From: Phytohabitans sp036906915
GTDB taxonomy: Bacteria; Actinomycetota; Actinomycetes; Mycobacteriales; Micromonosporaceae
Length of the DNA stretch: 64,000 nucleotides
Direction: 5' to 3'
Assembly (NCBI RefSeq): GCF_036906915.1
Contig: NZ_JBAKHX010000022.1
Coordinates: forward strand, 34,486 to 98,485
Shown one piece after another: positions 37,133 through 46,231 of the stretch (its first letter is position 1; each line of letters begins with the position of its first letter). The notes below the pieces were generated by a model, which saw nothing but the letters and a program-made list of their open reading frames with translations, was not told the origin of the DNA and ran no database searches. The position numbers were made by a program, and so were the translations under genes.

Positions 37133-38338
37133 GTGGATCCGGTCCGGAACCCGTACGCGCCCGGCGCCGGCCAGCGCCCACCCGAGCTGGCCGGCCGCGA
37201 CCGTGAACTGGACGTCTTCGACGTCGTGCTGGAAAGGGTGGCCCGCGGGCGGCCCGAACGCAGCCTGATGCTCACCGGCTTGCGCGGTGTCGGCAAGACC
37301 GTCCTGCTCAACACGCTGCGGTCGCAGGCGATCGGGCGGCTCTGGGGCACCGGCAAGATCGAGGCGCGTCCCGATCAGTCGCTGCGCCGGCCGATCAGCG
37401 CCGCCCTGCACATGGCCATCCGCGAGCTGGCGCCGCACCACCGCGCACCCGACCGCATCGACGAGGTGCTCGGCGTGCTCAAGGCGTTCGCGCTGCGGGG
37501 CAACGCGGCGAACGCGAAGCTCCGCGACCGCTGGCAGCCGGGCATCGACGTGCCCGCGCGGGCCGGGCGGGCAGACTCCGGCGACATCGAGATCGACCTG
37601 GTCGAGCTGTTCACCGACGCCGCCGGCATCGCCACCGACGTGGGTACAGGCATCGCACTCTTCATCGACGAGATGCAGGATCTCGGTGCGGCCGATGTTT
37701 CGGCGCTGTGCGCGGCCTGCCACGAGCTGTCACAGCTCGGCGCGCCGCTGATCGTGGTCGGCGCCGGCCTGCCACACGTGCCAGCGGTGCTGTCGGCCGC
37801 CAAGTCGTACTCCGAGCGTCTCTTCCGGTACCAGCGGATCGACCGGCTGGACCGGATCTCCGCCGACCAGGCGCTGTGCGCGCCAGCGTCCCGGGAAGAC
37901 GTCGAATACGAGGAGAAGGCGCTCGACCTGCTCTATGAGAAGTCGGGCGGCTACCCGTACTTCGTGCAGGCGTACGGGAAGGCGACCTGGGATCACGCGC
38001 CGCGCAGCCCGATCACCGCCGCGGACGTCCGGGTGGCCGCGCCCGAGGCCGAGGCCGAGCTGGCGGTCGGGTTCTTCGGCTCGCGGTACGAGCGGGCCAC
38101 GCCCGCCGAGCGGGAGTACATGCGCGCGATGGCCGCTCTCTCCCCGCCATCGTCCGACGACGATCATGAGGTCGCCGTGCCAACCTCCGAGATCGCCAAG
38201 TCGTTGGGGCGCAAGCCCGCCAGCCTGTCGCCGGCCCGCGACGCGCTCATCAAGAAGGGCCTCATCTACTCCGGCGAGCGCGGCACGGTCGCTTTCACCG
38301 TGCCGCACTTCGGCCGATACCTGCGAACGGTGGGATAA
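37133..38338 (+). CDS. AAA-type ATPase with C-terminal winged helix
   Basis: A 401-residue P-loop ATPase of the Orc1/Cdc6-like archaeal/STAND type. Walker A is GLRGVGKTVLL (near residue 50) and Walker B is ALFIDEMQDL; a sensor-like region GAGLPHVP follows. The C-terminal about 70 residues form a winged helix (SEIAKSLGRKPASLSPARDAL and GTVAFTVPHFGRYL). Its function is unknown; such proteins are candidate DNA- or stress-related switches. GTG 37133 lies 7 nt after TACTCT (37120-37125), suggesting a leaderless mRNA. Confidence 0.78.
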   Translation: MDPVRNPYAPGAGQRPPELAGRDRELDVFDVVLERVARGRPERSLMLTGLRGVGKTVLLNTLRSQAIGRLWGTGKIEARPDQSLRRPISAALHMAIRELAPHHRAPDRIDEVLGVLKAFALRGNAANAKLRDRWQPGIDVPARAGRADSGDIEIDLVELFTDAAGIATDVGTGIALFIDEMQDLGAADVSALCAACHELSQLGAPLIVVGAGLPHVPAVLSAAKSYSERLFRYQRIDRLDRISADQALCAPASREDVEYEEKALDLLYEKSGGYPYFVQAYGKATWDHAPRSPITAADVRVAAPEAEAELAVGFFGSRYERATPAEREYMRAMAALSPPSSDDDHEVAVPTSEIAKSLGRKPASLSPARDALIKKGLIYSGERGTVAFTVPHFGRYLRTVG

Positions 38339-38357
38339 CCACCCCCACCTGGGGGTA
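38335..38357. promoter_or_regulatory. CsoR-like G/C palindrome upstream of doxX-like gene
   Basis: The segment ATAACCACCCCC-ACCT-GGGGGTAT resembles CsoR/RcnR-type operators, which contain ATACCCCC/GGGGGTAT arms. It overlaps the stop of the preceding gene and lies 11 bp before ATG 38368, so a bound repressor could block the promoter. The left arm is imperfect. Confidence 0.4.
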
Positions 38358-38367
38358 TGAACGGCCT

Positions 38368-38874
38368 ATGAGACCTGTGCGCAGCGCTGCCCGCGCCATG
38401 CTGGGCGCCATCTTCGTGGCCAGCGGGGCGCGTGCCGTCGCCAACCCGGAGCCGCTGGTACCGCGCGCCAAGCTGGTCACCGACCGAGCCCTGCCGCTAC
38501 TGGACGCCGCGAAGTTGCCTCAGGACGCCCGCACCCTGGTGCGTCTCAATGGGGCGGCCCAGCTCGTCGGCGGGCTACTGCTCGCCACCAGCCACTTCAC
38601 CCGTCCGGCCGCCGCACTCCTGGCCGGCACCATGATCCCGACCACGGTGGCCGGGCACCCGTTCTGGGCGCTCGACGACCCGGCGGAGCGCAGCCACCAA
38701 CGCGTTCACTTCATGAAGAACCTCGGTTTGCTCGGTGGGTTGTTGCTCGCCGCCGCCGACACCGAGGGTCGGCCGAGCATCCGATACACGGTGCGTCACG
38801 GTGTACGCGCGGTCCGAAGGGATGCCCGAATCGCCCGTAAATCGGCCTCTGTGGCGCGTCACCTCCCCGGATAA
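38368..38874 (+). CDS. DoxX family membrane protein
   Basis: A 168-residue DoxX-like protein with about four membrane segments (11-26, 68-84, 87-105 and 117-133). The family signature includes ASGARAVANPEPLV and LNGAAQLVGGLLLA, and PFWALDDPAERSHQRVHFMKN in the third loop. DoxX proteins have been tied to oxidative-stress/thiol complexes in mycobacteria. A CsoR-like palindrome is immediately upstream, hinting at metal or sulfur-linked control. Confidence 0.85.
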   Translation: MRPVRSAARAMLGAIFVASGARAVANPEPLVPRAKLVTDRALPLLDAAKLPQDARTLVRLNGAAQLVGGLLLATSHFTRPAAALLAGTMIPTTVAGHPFWALDDPAERSHQRVHFMKNLGLLGGLLLAAADTEGRPSIRYTVRHGVRAVRRDARIARKSASVARHLPG

Positions 38875-38977
38875 CCCAGACGAATTACCTCAACTACGCC
38901 CGGTGCGTTTAACCAGCCGGAAATGTCGCGAACCAGTGTGGGATCGGACACGGTCGGGTAACGCAGGAGGTACTGGA

Positions 38978-40456
38978 GTGACAGACCGTTCTAGGCTCCT
39001 AGATGGACCTGGGCGGGAAGTACTACATGGGGGTGGCCACGCCATGCCGGCGACCGTCGAAGGACGGATGGACCGCCTCGCTACAGTCCGCCGCGTAACA
39101 CGTGGAATCGACCGTTGGACGGTCGTGCGGATCGGCATCGTTGCCGGTGTCTTCTACGCTGCTTGGCTTGCCATCGAAGCGTTCGGACGGCCGTACGAGT
39201 TCTTCGACATGAAGATCTACCACGGCGCGGTGGTCTGGTGGGCGAGCGGCAACGAGCTCTACGAGTTCATCCAGCCTGACACGACGCTGGGCTTCACGTA
39301 TCCACCATTCGCGGGCCTCGCGATGCTGCCGATGGCCACGCTGCCCGTGGCGGCAGCCGGTTGGATCAACGTATTGGCCAGCATCGCCGCGCTCGCCGTG
39401 GTGCTCACCGCTCTCGTCGGTCCGATCGCCAAGCGCTGCGGCTGGCCAAGGTGGTTCGCGGTTGGCCTCGCCGTGCCGCTCGCCGCCGCCACCGAGCCCG
39501 TGCGTGAGACGTTCGGGTACGGGCAGGTCAACCTGCTGCTCTTCGCCTTGATCATGGCCGACATGGTCGCGCTGCGCTGGCTGGCCCGCGGCCGGGCAAA
39601 CCACAGCCTCGTCGGCCGCGGCCCGCTCGCACGCTTCTTCTTCAGCGGTGCGTGGGCCGGTGCCGGCATCGGCCTCGCCACGTCGATCAAGCTGACGCCC
39701 GCGCTGTTCATCGTGTACCTGCTGCTGACCAAGCAGTGGCGAGTGGCGCTCACCGCCGTGGGCACCGCCCTCGGCGTGACCGTCGCCACCTTCGTGGTCG
39801 CCGGGCACGAGTCCATGAGGTACTTCACCAGCGTGCTCTGGCAGACCGACCGGGTGGGCGCCGCCGACATGACGCCCAACCAGTCGCTCGCCGGGGTGCT
39901 CGCCCGGCTGTACGACTCGGTCGAGACGCCCGGCCTGCTGTGGCTGTCGTTCTCGCTGCTGATGCTGGCCGTCGGGCTCTCCCGGGCCGCGCACGCGCAC
40001 GCCGACGGCGACGAGCTGACCGCGTTCACGCTGGTGGGCCTCACCGCCAACGTGATCAGCCCGATTTCGTGGTCACACCACCTGGTCTTCGTGATCCCGG
40101 CGGTGCTGGTGCTCGCCGACGCGGCACTCCGCCGCCGCGGCGCCAGCCAGGCTTTGAGCGGGGTCAGCGGACTGCGTACCCCGATCTGGTTCCCGGCCCT
40201 CACCGGGCTGCGCCACGCGGCGGCCGCCGTCGGGCTGTATGTGCTCTTCGTGGTCTCGCCGATCTGGCCGTACGAACACCGGCTCCCCGAGGTGTCGCAC
40301 TACGCCGACGGGCTGTACGGGGCGCTGATGGAAAACTCGCTGGCACTCGCGATCATCCTGCTGGTGGCCGCGCTGCCGTGGCGCCCGGGCGCCGAGCCGG
40401 CGTTCTACGGCGACTCCCCAGCCCTCCACTTCACCCGCCAACGAAACGCAGCCTGA
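38978..40456 (+). CDS. GT87-like membrane mannosyltransferase
   Basis: A 492-residue GT-C-fold polytopic protein of the GT87 family, which includes the PimE-type polyprenyl-phosphate-mannose-dependent alpha-1,2-mannosyltransferases. The first extracytoplasmic loop carries the catalytic-type Asp (FDMKIYHGAV) and the family motif GFTYPPFAGL. About ten membrane segments follow. GTG 38978 is preferred because AGGAGG (38965-38970) lies 8 nt upstream; ATG 39044 is an alternative. Likely role: mannosylation of PIMs, lipomannan or glycoproteins at the outer membrane face. Confidence 0.82.
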   Translation: MTDRSRLLDGPGREVLHGGGHAMPATVEGRMDRLATVRRVTRGIDRWTVVRIGIVAGVFYAAWLAIEAFGRPYEFFDMKIYHGAVVWWASGNELYEFIQPDTTLGFTYPPFAGLAMLPMATLPVAAAGWINVLASIAALAVVLTALVGPIAKRCGWPRWFAVGLAVPLAAATEPVRETFGYGQVNLLLFALIMADMVALRWLARGRANHSLVGRGPLARFFFSGAWAGAGIGLATSIKLTPALFIVYLLLTKQWRVALTAVGTALGVTVATFVVAGHESMRYFTSVLWQTDRVGAADMTPNQSLAGVLARLYDSVETPGLLWLSFSLLMLAVGLSRAAHAHADGDELTAFTLVGLTANVISPISWSHHLVFVIPAVLVLADAALRRRGASQALSGVSGLRTPIWFPALTGLRHAAAAVGLYVLFVVSPIWPYEHRLPEVSHYADGLYGALMENSLALAIILLVAALPWRPGAEPAFYGDSPALHFTRQRNAA

Positions 40457-40462
40457 TCAGCG

Positions 40463-40876
40463 CTAGGGGCAGTTGACCCATTCCTCCGTGCCGTCGGCGA
40501 AGATCTGGTGCTTCCAGATCGGCAGGCGTGCCTTGACCTCGTCGACCAGCCGAGCGCACGCGGCGAACGCGGCCGCCCGGTGCGCGGTGCTCACCGCCGC
40601 CACCAGCGCCACGTCACCGATCTCCAGTGGACCGACGCGGTGCGACACGGCGACCGCGTACACGTCCGGATCGGCCGCGATCTCGGCGACCACCTCGCGC
40701 AGCACCGCCTCGGCGGTCGGGTGGCCTTCGTATTCCAGCTTGGTCACCGGCCGCCCGTGGTCGTGGTCACGCACGACACCCTGGAACGAGACCACCGCAC
40801 CGGCGCGCGGGCCGGCGACGGCCGCTTCGTGTGCTGCCAGGTCAAGAGGTTCGGTGGTGACCGCGACGATCGTCAT
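40463..40876 (-). CDS. moaE: Molybdopterin synthase catalytic subunit MoaE
   Basis: A 137-residue MoaE protein, the large subunit that converts cPMP to molybdopterin using thiocarboxylated MoaD. Visible family marks are SFQGVVRDHDHGRPVTKLEYEGH (first part VVSFQGVVRDHD), VSHRVGPLEIGD and the active-site lysine segment PIWKHQIFADG. The ATG overlaps the moeA stop codon (ATGA). It ends the moaC-mog-moeA-moaE operon. Confidence 0.95.
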   Translation of the reverse strand: MTIVAVTTEPLDLAAHEAAVAGPRAGAVVSFQGVVRDHDHGRPVTKLEYEGHPTAEAVLREVVAEIAADPDVYAVAVSHRVGPLEIGDVALVAAVSTAHRAAAFAACARLVDEVKARLPIWKHQIFADGTEEWVNCP

Positions 40877-42087
40877 GGCCGTTCTCCGTTCAGGAGCGGC
40901 AGGGGTACGAGAGGCACCTGGGCGCCGGGCTCACCGCTGGTGCCCGGACGGATCACCGCGAACCCGTCGGACTGGGCGAGGCCGCGCAGCATCGCCGAAC
41001 CCACGTGCCGCACCGGGTGGGCGGTGCCGCCGACGGGGTCGACGCGCACGAGCGCCAGGTGGGTGAAGTCGCCGCGGCCGGGCACCGCCTCGGCGAGCGT
41101 GACCCGGGGCAGCGCCGGCGCGGGCCGGCCCTGGAGCCCGGCGAGCAGCGGAGCGACGAGTGACACCAGGGCGACGATCGCGGACTGCGGGTTGCCCGGC
41201 AGGCCGGCGAGAAAGCGTGGCTGCCCGTCGGGGCCGGGTATCCGGGCCACCAACATGGGGAACCCGGGCCGCACCGCGACGGTGTTGACCACGTACTCCG
41301 CGTTCAGCTCGGCAAGCGCCGGGTGCAGGTGGTCGACAGGGCCGTGCATCGTGCCGCCGGTGGTGCAGACCAGGTCGGCTCCTTCGAGCGCCTTGCGGAT
41401 GGCGGCCACGTGCGCCGGAAGCGTGTCTTCGACCGGGCCGACGAGGTGCCCCGGCTCGGCACCGTATCGCCGTAGCCAGGCCGGCACGGGCGCGCCGAGA
41501 GCGTCGCGGACCCGACCGGCGCCGGGGAGCCCGGCGGTGAGCAGCTCGTCGCCGAAGACCAGCATCGCGGCGCGGGGTGGCCGGCGCACCGGCAGCGTGT
41601 CGTATCCGCACGAGGCGGCCAGCCCAATCACGCCCGGGTTGACCGGGGAACCCGCGGGCAGCAGGGTCTCGCCCCTGCGTGCCTCTTCACCGGGCGTCCG
41701 CCACTCGGGCTGGGCGCGCGGCGTGCCGGTCACCAGCCCGTCACCGGTGCGGCTGGATTCCTCGACCCGCAGTACGGCTGTGGCGCCGTCGGGAAGCATC
41801 GCGCCGGTGGCGATCTCCACAGTTGTGCCGTCGTCCGGCAACGGCGGCGGGGTACCGCCGGCGAGCACCCGGCCCACGACCCGCCACGGCCCCGGCCCTC
41901 GCACCGCCCATCCGTCCACACTGGACGTCGGGAACGCGGGCAGGTCGGTGAGCGTGGTGAGCGGGGCGGCCAGGGTGTGGCCGTCGGTATCGGCCAGCGG
42001 CACGTCGACCGCCGGCGGTGCGGCTGCCAGCCCGGCCGTGTACACCAGGGATCGCGCCGCTTCCCAGTCGACCGGAGCAGTACTCAC
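40873..42087 (-). CDS. moeA: Molybdopterin molybdotransferase MoeA
   Basis: A 404-residue MoeA protein, which inserts molybdate into adenylated molybdopterin. Motifs include SVDGWAVRG near residue 55, GAMLPDGATAVLRVEE, the GDELL segment and the MPT-binding GGTMHGPVDHLHP and GLPGNPQSAIV. Starts at GTG 42087. It is coupled to moaE by an ATGA overlap and lies 34 bp downstream of mog. Confidence 0.95.
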   Translation of the reverse strand: MSTAPVDWEAARSLVYTAGLAAAPPAVDVPLADTDGHTLAAPLTTLTDLPAFPTSSVDGWAVRGPGPWRVVGRVLAGGTPPPLPDDGTTVEIATGAMLPDGATAVLRVEESSRTGDGLVTGTPRAQPEWRTPGEEARRGETLLPAGSPVNPGVIGLAASCGYDTLPVRRPPRAAMLVFGDELLTAGLPGAGRVRDALGAPVPAWLRRYGAEPGHLVGPVEDTLPAHVAAIRKALEGADLVCTTGGTMHGPVDHLHPALAELNAEYVVNTVAVRPGFPMLVARIPGPDGQPRFLAGLPGNPQSAIVALVSLVAPLLAGLQGRPAPALPRVTLAEAVPGRGDFTHLALVRVDPVGGTAHPVRHVGSAMLRGLAQSDGFAVIRPGTSGEPGAQVPLVPLPLLNGERP

Positions 42088-42121
42088 CCGCCGAGCCTAA
42101 CGCCGCGGGCGGACATGAGAG

Positions 42122-42592
42122 TCAGTGGTCGCCGCCGCGCAGCTGGTCCACGGTGTGCGCGAGAAGCGGCCCGAGCACAGCCAACCCGTCCCGGGCCCCA
42201 CCGGTCGACCCGGGCAGGTTGACGACCAGGGTCCGCCCGGCCACTCCTGACAGGCCACGCGACAGCGCAGCCGCCGGCACTTTCTCCCGCCCGTACGCCC
42301 GGATCGCCTCAGCGATGCCCGGGATCTCGTAGTCGAGCACCGCCCGCGTCACGTCCGGCGTGCGGTCGGTGGGTGTCACCCCGGTGCCGCCGCTGGTCAG
42401 TACGACGTCCATCCGGTCGGCCACCGCCGTTCGCAGCGCCTCACCGACGGGCTCGCCGTCCGGCACGACGACCGGATCGCCCACCTCACAGCCGAGGTCG
42501 CGCAGCCCGGAGACGAGCAGAGGCCCGCTGGTGTCCGCGTACACCCCGGCGGCGGCGCGGTTGGAGGCGACGATCACGCGCGCACGGATCAC
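42122..42592 (-). CDS. mog: Molybdopterin adenylyltransferase Mog/MoaB
   Basis: A 156-residue MoaB/Mog protein that adenylates molybdopterin before metal insertion. The core motif is LTSGGTGVTPTDRTPD (near residue 66), with VVNLPGSTGGARDGL near the C-terminus. GTG 42592 is chosen because it overlaps the moaC stop as GTGA; the longer frame to 42616 lies inside moaC. Confidence 0.93.
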   Translation of the reverse strand: MIRARVIVASNRAAAGVYADTSGPLLVSGLRDLGCEVGDPVVVPDGEPVGEALRTAVADRMDVVLTSGGTGVTPTDRTPDVTRAVLDYEIPGIAEAIRAYGREKVPAAALSRGLSGVAGRTLVVNLPGSTGGARDGLAVLGPLLAHTVDQLRGGDH

Positions 42593-43068
42593 GGCCGGTC
42601 CTCTGGCCGTACCCAATCTCCGGTCTTGCCGCCTTCCTTGCTCAGTACCCGGATCGCCTCGATGGAGGCCGCTGGGTCGACGGCCTTGACCATGTCGACG
42701 AGCGCCAGCCCCGCCGCGGCCACGGCGGTGAGCGCCTCCATCTCTACGCCCGTGCGGTCGGCGGTCTTGGTGCTGACGGTGATCTCGACCATGTCGTCGC
42801 CGAGGGCGAAGTCGACGGTCACGCCGTGCAGCGCGATGGGATGGCAGAGCGGCACCAGATCAGGCGTGCGCTTGGCGCCCATGATGCCGGCGATCCGGGC
42901 GACGGCGAGCGCGTCGCCTTTGGGCAGCCCGTCGCGGCGGAGCAGGTCGACCACCTCAGGCGTGGTGTGCAGCCGGCCGGCGGCCACCGCGCGGCGGGCG
43001 GATACCGACTTGGCCGAGACGTCGACCATCCGCGCCGCGCCCGCATCATCCACATGGGTGAGCTTCAC
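42589..43068 (-). CDS. moaC: Cyclic pyranopterin monophosphate synthase MoaC
   Basis: A 159-residue MoaC protein; with MoaA it forms cPMP from GTP. Signature segments are VDVSAKSVSARRAVA, ARIAGIMGAKRTPDLVPLCHPI and KTADRTGVEMEALTAV, including the conserved active-site Lys and His residues. It is first in a minus-strand operon with mog, moeA and moaE. Together with moaA, moaD and mobA this supplies almost the whole Moco pathway in one window. Confidence 0.96.
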   Translation of the reverse strand: MKLTHVDDAGAARMVDVSAKSVSARRAVAAGRLHTTPEVVDLLRRDGLPKGDALAVARIAGIMGAKRTPDLVPLCHPIALHGVTVDFALGDDMVEITVSTKTADRTGVEMEALTAVAAAGLALVDMVKAVDPAASIEAIRVLSKEGGKTGDWVRPEDRP

Positions 43069-43702
43069 GAAGTGAGCCTATAGGCACACTGATGCCGGGC
43101 TGGACTGCGGGCAGAATCGACGGTTGTTTACCCGCACCAACCCAACCGCAACACTGTTGTTTCCAATGCCAACGATCAATGAACCAGACCGTCGGGAGGG
43201 GACACATCTGCGTCCACTGGTTGCAATTCACCCGGTTGCAGTCGCCTGCACGCGTTATTCGAACAACCATACGGATGAGCGGCGCAGTCAGTGTGACCAA
43301 TTGGACGGAACAGTCGCCGAGATCACCTCAACCACCAGGCGTGATCAGGCCGTCTACAAGATCGAGTATTCCATGTGCCCGTGATAAAAGAGAAAATACA
43401 AACCACGCAGGACCGATATACACCCTCCGTTTCCTCGCAGAAACAGAGTGTGACAAATCAGGCCATAGTTCCTCATAGTGCGCATAGGGACAGGTTTTAG
43501 TCGCAAGACCGCGAACGGGATCCTAAGCTTCCCTTCCATCAAGGCAACCAAAAAGCCACGCACGCAAACAACAGTTGCGAAAGTGGCCCGCCGGGAGGGA
43601 GCACCGCGATGCGCGGTAACGACTGGCTCTGAAGGGGTGTCACCGAGCAAGGAGCACCCGTAGGCTATCCGCGGCGCACTGCGATCGACGGAACGGTGCC
43701 GA
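43069..43702. other. Compositionally anomalous 634-bp spacer
   Basis: The stretch upstream of moaC and of the GGDEF-EAL gene is clearly poorer in G+C than its surroundings: 43381-43440 is about 47% G+C by hand count. Frames at 43124-43384 and 43478-43663 exist but lack the G/C-ending codons of host genes and have no ribosome binding sites. I see no RNA family or insertion-sequence ends. It may hold the divergent promoters, an untranslated RNA, or acquired DNA. Confidence 0.7.
43637..43666 (+). promoter_or_regulatory. Putative promoter of the GGDEF-EAL operon
   Basis: GTGTCA (43637-43642) and TAGGCT (43661-43666) are spaced by 18 nt; TAGGCT is the same -10-like hexamer used before serS and nfo here. 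The predicted start of transcription would leave a 25-35-nt leader before GTG 43703. Confidence 0.4.
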
Positions 43703-46231
43703 GTGGCGGGTGTGATTCGCAAAGCACGACGCGAGACTGGGACCGATCGGCGGCTACTGCTGCTTGTCGGTCTCGTCGTCGTGTTGGCGGCCGTCGCCGT
43801 GGCAGGCGCGATCGCCGTCATCCTGGCCGAGAGCGAGCGCCCCAGCTTCCGCACCCTCGCTGCCGCCACCTTCCTGATTGGCGTTGGCTGCGTCGTCGTG
43901 GTCCGGGTCCGGATCAGGGCCACCACGCACGGCATCTCCTGGACCGAGGCCGCCATCGTCATCAGCCTGGCCGTCGCGCCGGTTCCCTGGGTCGTGGTGT
44001 GCACACCCATCGCGGTGGCCGTGGTTCGCGTCATCATGCGGCTCTCGCCGCTCAAGGCCGCCTTCAGCATCGGCAAGGAGACGCTGCTCGCCGCGACCGC
44101 TGGCGCGATCCTTTACGCGTTCGGCAGCCAGTCGTCGGTGGAGCAGCCGCTTGAGGTCGGCCCACTCGCCGTCGCGTACCTCGCCGCCGCTCTCCTCGAC
44201 GACCTGCTCGTCATCCCGGTGATCGCACTGGCCACCCGCACCAGCGTCCTGCAGCGCTTCCGCAGCAACTGGGACCTGCGGTTGGCCGGCATCGCGGTCC
44301 GGTTCCTCGTGGTGATCAGCACACTGGCCCTGCTGGAGTTCGACAACCGCCTGCTGCTCGCCATGCCGCCCCTCATCCTGAGCGCCCATCTCGCCTATTC
44401 CACGCGCATCCGCAGCCGCGAGGAGCGGCAGGCCTGGCAGCGCCTCGCCAAGACCACCGACGCGCTGAACGACGTCAACCTCGACGCCGTTCTCTCCACG
44501 GCCGTCACCCGGGCCGCCGAGCTCTTCTCGGTCGACGAGGTCGAGATCGAGCTGCACATCACGCCGCGACTCATCCGTGGCAACGGAGACGCGATCACCT
44601 ACGACGGGCCGGTCGCCGACGCGCCCACCATGACCGGGTCAGTGATCCTCACCGCCCTCGAAGGCCACGACGGCACCGCCGACGTCGGCGTGCTCCGGCT
44701 GCGCTTCCGCGGGCCGGTCACGCTCTCCGAGCGCGAGCAGTACACGCTGCGCACGTTCACGTCCGCGCTCTGCACCGCGGTGCGCAACGCCTCGGCGTAC
44801 GAGGAGCTGACCCGGGTCGCCGAGGAGCACGCGCACGCGGCCGCGCACGACACGCTCACCGGTCTCGCCAACCGCCGCCAGCTCATGGACCGCGGCACCG
44901 AGCTGCTCGGCAACCGCCGCGTCGACGGCGTCACCGCCCTCCTGTTGATCGACCTCAACCACTTCAAAGAGGTCAACGACACGCTCGGGCACGCCGCCGG
45001 AGACAAGGTGCTGATCGAGGTCGCCGAACGGCTGCGCCGTGAGGCCCGCCCCGACGACCTGGTCGCCCGGCTGGGCGGCGACGAGTTCGCGGTGCTCATC
45101 ACCGGGCTGCCCGCGCCGGCCATCGCCGCACACCGGGCCGAGGGGCTGCTGGCCGCGCTACACGTGCCCCTGTCCGTCGACGGCATGCGGATCAGCGTCG
45201 AGGCGAGCGGCGGCATCGCGGTCGCGCCCGGCAGCGGCGGCATGGCCGAGCTCCTGCGCCGCGCCGACGTCGCCATGTACCAGGCCAAGCGCAACGGCCA
45301 GAAGATCGCCACCTACGCGCGGGCGCGCGACACCGCCGACGTCGGCCGGCTCGCGCTCGGCGGCGACCTGCCCCGCGCGCTCACCCAGCACGAGTTCACC
45401 GTCAACTTCCAGCCGATCGTCGACCTCGGCACCGGCGAGGTGATCGCCGCCGAGGCGCTCGCCCGCTGGCGGCACCCCGACCGGGGCAACCTCGACCCGC
45501 TGCGCTTCCTGGAGACCGTCGAACGCTCCGGCCTGCTGCCCGCCTTCGCCGACGCGGTGCTCGACCAGTCGCTCGTCGCCGCCGGCACCTGGCGCGACGC
45601 CGGCTTCGACCTGCCCGTCGCGGTCAACGTCTCCCCGCGCAGCCTGCTCGACGCGCGCTTCCCCAGTGCCGTGGTCGCCCGGCTGCGAGCCCACGACCTG
45701 CCGCCCGACCGGCTCTTCCTTGAGCTCACCGAGACCCTGACGATCAGCCAGCTCGAGGTCGTCGACCAGGTGCTCAGCCAGCTCCGCGACGCCGGCATCA
45801 AGCTCGCGCTCGACGACTTCGGCACCGGATACTCCTCGCTGTCCGTGCTGTCCCGGATCCCCGTCCACGAGCTGAAGATCGACCGCGGCTTCGTCACCGC
45901 GATGGACACCTCCGCCGAGGCCGCCGCCGTCATCCGCTCCACTGTGGATCTCGGACGCAGCCTCAACCTCGCCGTAGTCGCCGAAGGTGTCGAGAGCGAG
46001 CCGCAGCGCCGGGCCCTGTGGGAGCTTGGCTGCACCGCCGGCCAGGGCCACCTCTTCGCCCGTCCGATGCCGTCCGCCCGCCTACTCGCCGCCCTCCACC
46101 GCGGCTCCGGCGGCCGCCCCGGCACGCTCGCACCCGCCCTTCACGACGAGGGCTCGGTCATCCGCCTCTCGCCGAACCGCCGCTCCGGTGGCCGGGCCCG
46201 CACCGACCGTCTGCCACACTTGCCCGCGTGA
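43703..46231 (+). CDS. Bifunctional diguanylate cyclase/phosphodiesterase (GGDEF-EAL)
   Basis: An 842-residue cyclic-di-GMP turnover protein. N-terminal membrane segments (about 20-225, MASE-like) are followed by a GAF-like region (about 255-365), a GGDEF domain with HDTLTGLANRR near 380 and an intact GGDEF at about 457, and an EAL domain with EALARW near 583, NVSPRSL, LELTET, DDFGTGYSSL and KIDRGFV. The inhibitory-site pattern RxxD (RPDD) sits five residues before GGDEF. Both halves look catalytically complete. Its TGA overlaps the next start (GTGA). The bound signal is unknown. Confidence 0.93.
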   Translation: MAGVIRKARRETGTDRRLLLLVGLVVVLAAVAVAGAIAVILAESERPSFRTLAAATFLIGVGCVVVVRVRIRATTHGISWTEAAIVISLAVAPVPWVVVCTPIAVAVVRVIMRLSPLKAAFSIGKETLLAATAGAILYAFGSQSSVEQPLEVGPLAVAYLAAALLDDLLVIPVIALATRTSVLQRFRSNWDLRLAGIAVRFLVVISTLALLEFDNRLLLAMPPLILSAHLAYSTRIRSREERQAWQRLAKTTDALNDVNLDAVLSTAVTRAAELFSVDEVEIELHITPRLIRGNGDAITYDGPVADAPTMTGSVILTALEGHDGTADVGVLRLRFRGPVTLSEREQYTLRTFTSALCTAVRNASAYEELTRVAEEHAHAAAHDTLTGLANRRQLMDRGTELLGNRRVDGVTALLLIDLNHFKEVNDTLGHAAGDKVLIEVAERLRREARPDDLVARLGGDEFAVLITGLPAPAIAAHRAEGLLAALHVPLSVDGMRISVEASGGIAVAPGSGGMAELLRRADVAMYQAKRNGQKIATYARARDTADVGRLALGGDLPRALTQHEFTVNFQPIVDLGTGEVIAAEALARWRHPDRGNLDPLRFLETVERSGLLPAFADAVLDQSLVAAGTWRDAGFDLPVAVNVSPRSLLDARFPSAVVARLRAHDLPPDRLFLELTETLTISQLEVVDQVLSQLRDAGIKLALDDFGTGYSSLSVLSRIPVHELKIDRGFVTAMDTSAEAAAVIRSTVDLGRSLNLAVVAEGVESEPQRRALWELGCTAGQGHLFARPMPSARLLAALHRGSGGRPGTLAPALHDEGSVIRLSPNRRSGGRARTDRLPHLPA

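Noticed and set aside
43124..43384. 86-codon frame in the low-G+C spacer
   Set aside because: Third codon positions are not G/C-rich, the start is TTG without a ribosome binding site, and no domain is recognised.
43478..43663. 61-codon frame in the low-G+C spacer
   Set aside because: Codon use is unlike host genes, and no ribosome binding site or homologous pattern is visible.
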